Positions 56,608 through 64,000 of a DNA stretch of 64,000 bases are shown here, piece after piece (the stretch's first letter is position 1; each line of letters opens with the position of its first letter). The notes beneath the pieces are model-generated. The model was not told where the DNA came from and searched no databases. It saw only the letters and a list, made by a program, of their open reading frames with translations. Source of the stretch: Consotaella aegiceratis (GTDB taxonomy: Bacteria > Pseudomonadota > Alphaproteobacteria > Rhizobiales > Rhizobiaceae). The stretch lies in the NCBI RefSeq assembly GCF_036541425.1, contig NZ_JAZHFT010000005.1, forward strand, positions 1 to 64,000. Direction: 5' to 3'. The translations under genes were made by a program, and so were the position numbers.

Positions 56608-56864
56608 CCACAGCCCCCCGATCGACGTCGGTGCACGACGAGGCCGGTCAGGCGACCGTCCCCAAAACCCTTCGAAAGCCGTCGTTTCGAACGCATCCTG
56701 TGAAGGACGGACGCGGCTTGCGCGACCGAAGTCGTTCGATTGTCGGGCTGAGTGTCATCCAGCCGACATGTGCTGCGCTTATGCGCCGGGTCTGCGGCGT
56801 ACGCTCTTCCTTCCAACGCTGCATCTCAATGCCGACCGCATCTATGGCAACGAAAGGAAGCCAA

Positions 56865-58835
56865 ATGAATCCCAAGTGGAATCGCGCGGCAGCCCTTGCC
56901 GGCAGCGTGGTGTTCGTCACGTTTGCCGGCTCCGCACTAGCCCAAACCTGCTCCACCTATCACGAAGCCCCGATACTGGCGGACCAAGTCGCCTCCGGGG
57001 CTCTACCGCCCGTTGCCGATCGACTTCCCGACGAGCCGCTGGTCGTCGAGCCTGCCGAGCAGACCGGCGTCTACGGCGGCGAGATGGTCGACACGACCAG
57101 CGGTAGCCGCATCGCCGAATTTCGTCACTACGGTTACGAGCCGCTGGTTCGCTGGTCGGTGGACGGCAGCGAGATCGTGCCCAATATCGCCAAGAGCTGG
57201 GACGTCTCGGAGGACGCCACGACCTACACGTTCCACTTGCGCAAAGGGATGAAGTGGTCCGACGGCGAACCGTTCACCGCCCACGACATCGTCTTCTGGT
57301 GGGAGCACGTCGAGACCAACACCGACCTCAACCCGACGCCGCGGGGCTTTTTCCTGGTGGACGGCGAGCCGGCGACGGTCGAGGCGCTCGACGACGAAAC
57401 CGTCCGCTTTTCCTGGTCCAAGCCGAACGGGCTGTTCCTGCTGAACCTGGCAACCTCCTACGGTCAGCGCGTCGTCCAGTTCGCCGAACATTATCTGAAG
57501 GACTTCGATCGCGATCTGAACCCGGACGCCGTCGCCGAAAAGATGAAGCAGGCCGGCGAGACCGATTACAACAAGTGGTGGTGGGCCACCGTCGGCTCCT
57601 ACGGCTCCCAGGCGGAATACAACGATCCCAACCGCCCACAGATCCAGGCCTGGATCGCCGCCGAGCCCTTCCTGGGCAAGGAACGGTTCTCGTTCGTTCG
57701 CAACCCGTACTTCTTCAAGGTCGATCCGGACTGCAACCAACTGCCCTATATCGACGAGCGCACCTGGGTGCTGGTTCAGGACCCCGAGGTCGAACTCGCC
57801 AAGTCGCTGTCCGGCGAGATCGACATCAGCCGCGTCGCCATTTCGAACCCGAGCAACCGGGCCATCTTCTTCCAGAACCAGGAGCAGGGCGACTACCGGA
57901 TCATCGAGGCGGACAGTGCCGACATGAACACCGGCTATTTCATGCTGGCGATGAACCACCCCGATCCGTTCAAGGCCAAGGTCTTCCAGGACAAGAATTT
58001 CCGCATCGGCCTGTCGCTCGCGATCGACCGTCCGGAAATCATCGACGTGGTCTATCTCGGCCAGGGCGAGCCCTATCAGGCCGCGCCGCGCCCGAACTCG
58101 CCCTACTACAACGAGCAGGCCGCCAAGCAGTACACCGATTACGATCCGCAGAAGGCCAACGAATATCTGGACAAGGTTCTGCCGGACAAGGATGCCGAGG
58201 GTTTCCGCCTGAACGACAAGGGCGAACGCTTTCACCTGCTTCTGACCGTCGACCAGGGTTTCCGGCCCGACTGGGTCGATATGGCCACGCTGGTCAAGCG
58301 CTATTGGGAGGCCGTCGGCATCGAGGTCACGCTCGACGTGGTGAGCGACGAACTCTATCAGGACCGCTCCGTCGCGCCCGACCGCGACCTCAACCTCTGG
58401 ATCGCGGAAAACGGCTCGGGCCGGCTGCCGCTGATCGGCGCTGGCGTCATGCTCGGCGGCCCGGGCATGGCCGGCAACATGGATGCCTGGGAACTCGGCT
58501 ATGCCGAGGAGACCGGCGTTTCAGCCAATTTCGGATCGGAGGTCGCCGGTAACGTCGAGCCGGTGAAACCGCCCGAAGAGGTCAAGCATCTGATGGACCT
58601 GCTCGTCGAAATCCCGACCACCGCGGGCGACAAGCAGGAAGCGCTGATGAAGGACTACGTGCAGAGCATCGCCGACTACTTCCCCAACATCGGCATCGCG
58701 CTTCCGGCCGGCAACTATCGCGCCGTGAGGAACCGCCTGCGCAACGTTCCGTATCATCTGATCGAGGGCTGGCTCTATCCCGGCATCGCGCCGGCCAACT
58801 TCTCGAGCTTCTACATCGACCCGGATCGCCAATAG
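56865..58835 (+). CDS. Peptide-type ABC importer F, periplasmic binding protein (family 5)
   Basis: This 656-residue solute-binding protein of the DppA/OppA class has a Sec signal (AALAGSVVFVTFAGSALAQ). Family features include a conserved early segment GVYGGEMVDT, then WDVSEDATTYTFHLRKGMKW and WSDGEPFTAHDIVFWWEHV. At 656 residues it is longer than DppA (~535). It resembles the alpha-galactoside binder AgpA type, whose family 5 importers carry oligosaccharides rather than peptides in rhizobia. GAAAGGAAG precedes ATG 56865. It is flanked by PHP hydrolases, so an ester- or phosphoester-bearing saccharide is one possibility. Confidence 0.88.
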   Translation: MNPKWNRAAALAGSVVFVTFAGSALAQTCSTYHEAPILADQVASGALPPVADRLPDEPLVVEPAEQTGVYGGEMVDTTSGSRIAEFRHYGYEPLVRWSVDGSEIVPNIAKSWDVSEDATTYTFHLRKGMKWSDGEPFTAHDIVFWWEHVETNTDLNPTPRGFFLVDGEPATVEALDDETVRFSWSKPNGLFLLNLATSYGQRVVQFAEHYLKDFDRDLNPDAVAEKMKQAGETDYNKWWWATVGSYGSQAEYNDPNRPQIQAWIAAEPFLGKERFSFVRNPYFFKVDPDCNQLPYIDERTWVLVQDPEVELAKSLSGEIDISRVAISNPSNRAIFFQNQEQGDYRIIEADSADMNTGYFMLAMNHPDPFKAKVFQDKNFRIGLSLAIDRPEIIDVVYLGQGEPYQAAPRPNSPYYNEQAAKQYTDYDPQKANEYLDKVLPDKDAEGFRLNDKGERFHLLLTVDQGFRPDWVDMATLVKRYWEAVGIEVTLDVVSDELYQDRSVAPDRDLNLWIAENGSGRLPLIGAGVMLGGPGMAGNMDAWELGYAEETGVSANFGSEVAGNVEPVKPPEEVKHLMDLLVEIPTTAGDKQEALMKDYVQSIADYFPNIGIALPAGNYRAVRNRLRNVPYHLIEGWLYPGIAPANFSSFYIDPDRQ

Positions 58836-58921
58836 CGCTCGTCACGGGCCAACGGGATAGAGCCGCTGTGTTCAGGTTGAATCGCAGTGTCGCTCCAGCC
58901 TCTCATTTCCACGCATGATGC

Positions 58922-58950
58922 CGAGGAGCGGCCGACGACGCCGCTCCTCG
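58922..58950 (+). repeat. Hairpin between binding-protein and permease genes of importer F
   Basis: CGAGGAGCGGC (58922-58932) and GCCGCTCCTCG (58940-58950) form a perfect 11-bp stem with a 7-base loop, ending 17 bases before the permease start. If the permease began at the in-frame GTG at 58887 this would be coding, but the protein family starts at 58968. Confidence 0.6.
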
Positions 58951-58967
58951 CTTCCTCGGACACGCCC

Positions 58968-59975
58968 ATGTACCGCTTCCTGGCCAGGAGACTGGTTCTT
59001 CTCGTCGTGACGGTGTTCGCCATCACCGTCGTATCCTTCGCCGTCATCACGCTGCCGCCGGGCGATTTTGTCGATTCCGTCGTGCTGGAGGCGCGCAAGA
59101 CCGGCGACATGATGACGCCGGGGGAAATCTCCGCGCTGCGCCACCAATATGGCTTGGACAAGAGCGTCGCCGCTCAATACGGCAACTGGATGAAGAACAT
59201 CCTCCTCAGCGGCGATTTCGGATGGTCGTTCTTCTGGCATCGCCCGGTGTCCAGCCTGATCTGGGAGCGGCTCGGTCTGACCTCTCTGTTGTCGATCCTG
59301 ACGCTGATATTCATCTGGGTGGTCGCCATACCGACCGGCATCTATTCCGCGGTCCGCAAGTATTCCTTGGGCGATTACGTGTTTACGGCAGTCGGTTTCA
59401 TCGGCCTTGCCGTGCCGAACTTTCTGCTCGCACTGATCCTCCTGTACATTTCGTTCAAATATTTCGGACAGAGCGTCGGCGGACTGTTCTCCCCCCATTA
59501 CGTCGACAGGCCCTGGTCGCTCGGCAAGGTGGGCGATCTCGTCAGCCATCTCTGGATTCCCATGGTCGTGCTCGGCACCGCCGGCACCGCCAGCGTCATT
59601 CGCACCATCCGTGCCAACCTGCTGGACGAACTGCACAAGCCCTATGTCGTGACGGCGCGCGCCAAGGGGGTTCCCGAGCGCAAGCTGGTCCTGAAATATC
59701 CGGTCCGCCACTCGCTCAACCCGTTCGTCAGCGGCATGAACGAAATCTTCGTCACTATCGTCTCGGGCGAAACCATCGTCGCCGTGGTCCTCGGCCTGCA
59801 GACGACCGGCCCGCTGCTGTTGGGCGCCCTCAAGTCGCAGGACATGTTCCTGGCGGCCACCCTGATCATGTTCCTGAGTTGCCTCGCCGTTCTCGGAACC
59901 CTGTTTTCCGATCTCCTGCTGATGGCGCTCGATCCACGCATCCGCCGGCAGGCCCGCGACGGAGAGATGCTGTGA
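58968..59975 (+). CDS. Peptide-type ABC importer F, permease 1 (DppB-like)
   Basis: This 335-residue permease opens with MYRFLARRLVLLVVTVFAIT, the standard DppB/OppB beginning. It has about six membrane segments and the BPD transport loop (NPFVSGMNEIFVTIVSGET). Length is normal for DppB. The Shine-Dalgarno before ATG 58968 is weak, perhaps because the adjacent hairpin controls access. Confidence 0.88.
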   Translation: MYRFLARRLVLLVVTVFAITVVSFAVITLPPGDFVDSVVLEARKTGDMMTPGEISALRHQYGLDKSVAAQYGNWMKNILLSGDFGWSFFWHRPVSSLIWERLGLTSLLSILTLIFIWVVAIPTGIYSAVRKYSLGDYVFTAVGFIGLAVPNFLLALILLYISFKYFGQSVGGLFSPHYVDRPWSLGKVGDLVSHLWIPMVVLGTAGTASVIRTIRANLLDELHKPYVVTARAKGVPERKLVLKYPVRHSLNPFVSGMNEIFVTIVSGETIVAVVLGLQTTGPLLLGALKSQDMFLAATLIMFLSCLAVLGTLFSDLLLMALDPRIRRQARDGEML

Positions 59976-60075
59976 GGCCGATACGCGTCGCCCGGTGCCT
60001 GCCCCCTGCGGCCACCCCCGGCACCCATCGCCGGGGCACAGGCTTCGGCCACATGGACCGCGCTCGGGGGACGTC

Positions 60076-61165
60076 GTGAGCGAACCGTCCGAATATGCGA
60101 GCTACGGGAGGCTCATCTGGCGCCGTTTCAAGCGCCACAAGCTGGGCGTGGTCGGCGGCATCGTCACGATGATGATCTATGTCGTGGCGCTCTTCGTCGA
60201 GTTCATCGCGCCTTATAATCCGGAGGATTTCTCGCCGCGGGCGCTGTTCTCGCCGCCGCAGGCGATCCGGCTTCTCGAATCTACGCCGGAGGGTGGCCGC
60301 CGGCTGCGGCTTCATGCCTTGGCGTCCAAATCGACCGTCGACTACACCACCGGCCAGCGCACCTATGTGCCGGATCCCGACCACGTCGTCGAGCTGGGTT
60401 TCTTCGTCAAGGGCGATCCCTACCGGATGTGGGGCTTCGTGCCGTGGGACCGGCATCTGTTCGGTCCCGTCGATCCGCATGAGCGGGTCTATTTCCTCGG
60501 CACCGACCGGCTGGGTCGCGACATGCTCAGCCGCACCATCTACGCGACGCGCATTTCCATGACGATCGGGCTCATCGGCGTCGGTCTGAGCCTGGTTCTG
60601 GGGCTCATCATCGGCGGCGCGTCGGGCTATTTCGGCGGCTGGATCGACGTCGTCATCCAGCGCGTGATCGAATTTCTCCAATCGCTGCCCTCCATTCCGC
60701 TCTGGATCGGCCTCGCCGCGGCCATTCCTCCGACCGTGCCGCCGGTAGAGACCTACTTTCTCATCACCGTCATTCTTTCGATCCTCGGATGGACGGGGCT
60801 CGGGCGCGTCGTGCGCGGCCGCTTCATGGCGCTCAAGGCGGAAGATTTCGTCGTCGCCGCGCAGCTCGATTGCTGTCCGCCGAGCCGCATCATCTGGCGC
60901 CACATGATCCCGAACTTCCTGAGCCACATCATCGCCGTGGTGACACTGGCCATTCCCGGCATGATCATCGCGGAAACCTCGCTCAGCTATCTCGGCATCG
61001 GCCTGCGCCAGCCGGTGGTGAGTTGGGGCGTGCTCCTGCAGGAGGCGCAGAACCTGCGCTCCATCTCGGCTGCCCCGTGGCTGTTCGTCCCGGGCGTCGC
61101 GGTCGTCGTCTCGGTGCTGGCGCTCAATTTCCTGGGCGACGGGCTGCGCGACGCAGGTGATCCCT

Positions 61166-61176
<11 letters not shown>
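60076..61176 (+). CDS. Peptide-type ABC importer F, permease 2 (DppC-like)
   Basis: This 366-residue permease is longer than DppC (~300) because of an insertion of about 80-100 residues after the first membrane segment. The insertion spans the regions around TPEGGRRLRLHALASK and FFVKGDPYRMWGFVPWDRH and would lie in the periplasm. The motif FLGTDRLGRDMLSRTIYATR is the DppC-family hallmark. The start is GTG 60076 with GGGGGA before it; the frame open from 59995 lacks a site. The end overlaps the ATPase gene by 11 bases. Insertions of this kind occur in family 5 oligosaccharide importers. Confidence 0.88.
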
Positions 61177-63262
<2,086 letters not shown>

Positions 63263-63355
63263 GGCGGCGGCCCCTCCCCTTTCCATCGGCCGACATGGCA
63301 CGGCGGCACGGTTCGCCGTCGTTCGCCGGCCGCCGGCAGCCCAACGGACCAGACA

Positions 63356-64000
63356 ATGACGATCGTGTTTGAAGGCCGCCTGACGCTCGATGCCATGGCG
63401 ACCCACCAACCCCACAGCTTTATGGTGCCCGCCGGGGTGCGAACGCTGAAGGCGCGCTTCACGCACGAACCGAAGCATCCCGGCGTCGGCGACATCCCGC
63501 ATCAATTGAGCATCTCGGTCTATGGCCCGAACGGCGCACGCGGCACGCGACACAACAACGCCGACCAGAGCCCGATCATCTCGCAGGATTGGGCCTCACC
63601 CGGCTATCTGCCCGGACCGATCGAGGCGGGAGACTGGACCGTGGAGATCGACGTCCATCGCGTGCTGGCACCGGGCTCAGTCGCCTACCGCATCGACGTC
63701 GAATGGTCGGACGAAGCGCCCTGTTCCGAGGCCGAGCCAGCCATCGCGGCCGTCAAGGGAAACCGCCGGCGCGGTCCCGGGTGGTATCAAGGCGACCTGC
63801 ATGGGCATACGCTTCATTCCGACGGCGGGCTCAGCGTCGCCGACTATTTGGAGCTGGCGCTCGAACGCGGACACGACTTCGTGGCGCTGACCGACCACAA
63901 CACCGTTTCCGGACTGGCCGAACTCGCAGCGCGCGCCGGCGAGCGCATCACCATTCTCGGCGGCGAGGAGCTGACCACCTTCCATGGCCACGCGCTCGTG
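63356..64000 (+). CDS. PHP-domain metallohydrolase, CehA/McbA family, 3' end beyond window
   Basis: The first 215 codons of a second PHP protein are present; the frame is open to the last base of the window. Residues ~1-125 form a beta-rich N-domain. The PHP domain then starts with GPGWYQGDLHGHTLHSDGG, the standard H-x-H metal motif, followed by FVALTDHNTVSG, the next metal block, and GGEELTTFHGHALV. It shares the two-domain plan with the protein at 55131, and the conserved segments align, so they are paralogues, yet only this one keeps the first His. It starts 93 bases after the fused ATPase and probably belongs to the importer F operon. Confidence 0.85.
   Translation, partial: MTIVFEGRLTLDAMATHQPHSFMVPAGVRTLKARFTHEPKHPGVGDIPHQLSISVYGPNGARGTRHNNADQSPIISQDWASPGYLPGPIEAGDWTVEIDVHRVLAPGSVAYRIDVEWSDEAPCSEAEPAIAAVKGNRRRGPGWYQGDLHGHTLHSDGGLSVADYLELALERGHDFVALTDHNTVSGLAELAARAGERITILGGEELTTFHGHALV

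Overview
The window looks like an accessory carbohydrate-catabolism region from the chromosome or a large replicon of an alphaproteobacterium, probably Hyphomicrobiales-like. The basis is the high GC content, the density of CUT1-type sugar ABC importers with UgpC-like ATPases, and alphaproteobacterial-style regulators. The species assignment is inference. The sequence is gene-dense with short gaps. I see no rRNA, tRNA, insertion sequence, phage gene or CRISPR array. The left edge clips a core sulfate-assimilation gene (cysD), which is the only clearly housekeeping gene.

Layout. (1) 1-6787: cysD start, a LacI regulator divergent from sugar importer A (binding protein, two permeases, ATPase), and a convergent glutathione peroxidase. 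(2) 6921-17391, minus strand: importer B with a GH88 unsaturated glucuronyl hydrolase, a heparinase II/III-type lyase, a YesL-like membrane protein and, last, a GntR-FCD regulator fused in frame to a complete galactokinase. Divergent from it on the plus strand are a GH2 beta-galactosidase, a second heparinase II/III protein and a cytoplasmic discoidin-like protein. (3) 23448-25132: a TetR/SDR divergent pair with tandem operator-like repeats. (4) 25241-37602: a sulfatase with importer C (minus), a LysR regulator, a second sulfatase, a formylglycine-generating enzyme, an SDR and D-galactonate dehydratase (dgoD). (5) 37646-39424: an AraC/SDR pair. (6) 39733-47163: a GntR regulator, a cystathionine beta-lyase-like PLP enzyme, importer D and a DadA-like FAD oxidoreductase. 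(7) 47202-55050: LacI, importer E and a GH31 alpha-xylosidase (yicI). (8) 55131-64000: two PHP/CehA-type metallohydrolases bracketing a peptide-type (family 5) importer F; the second is cut by the window end.

How it works together (inference). The enzymes in modules 2 and 4 fit intracellular processing of imported unsaturated, sulfated, uronate- and galactose-containing oligosaccharides. Lyases and GH88 would remove uronate, LacZ would release galactose, and sulfatases matured by the local FGE would remove sulfate. Galactose would leave through galactokinase or, as galactonate, through DgoD. Modules 7 and 8 suggest alpha-xylosylated oligosaccharides plus an ester or phosphoester substrate. 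Module 6 suggests an S-linked amino-acid conjugate. Five of the six importers have an adjacent regulator. In all six, the binding-protein gene is followed by a GC-rich hairpin before the next gene.

The most unusual single object is the GntR-galactokinase fusion (6921-8906). It could let a sugar kinase act directly as a transcriptional sensor.
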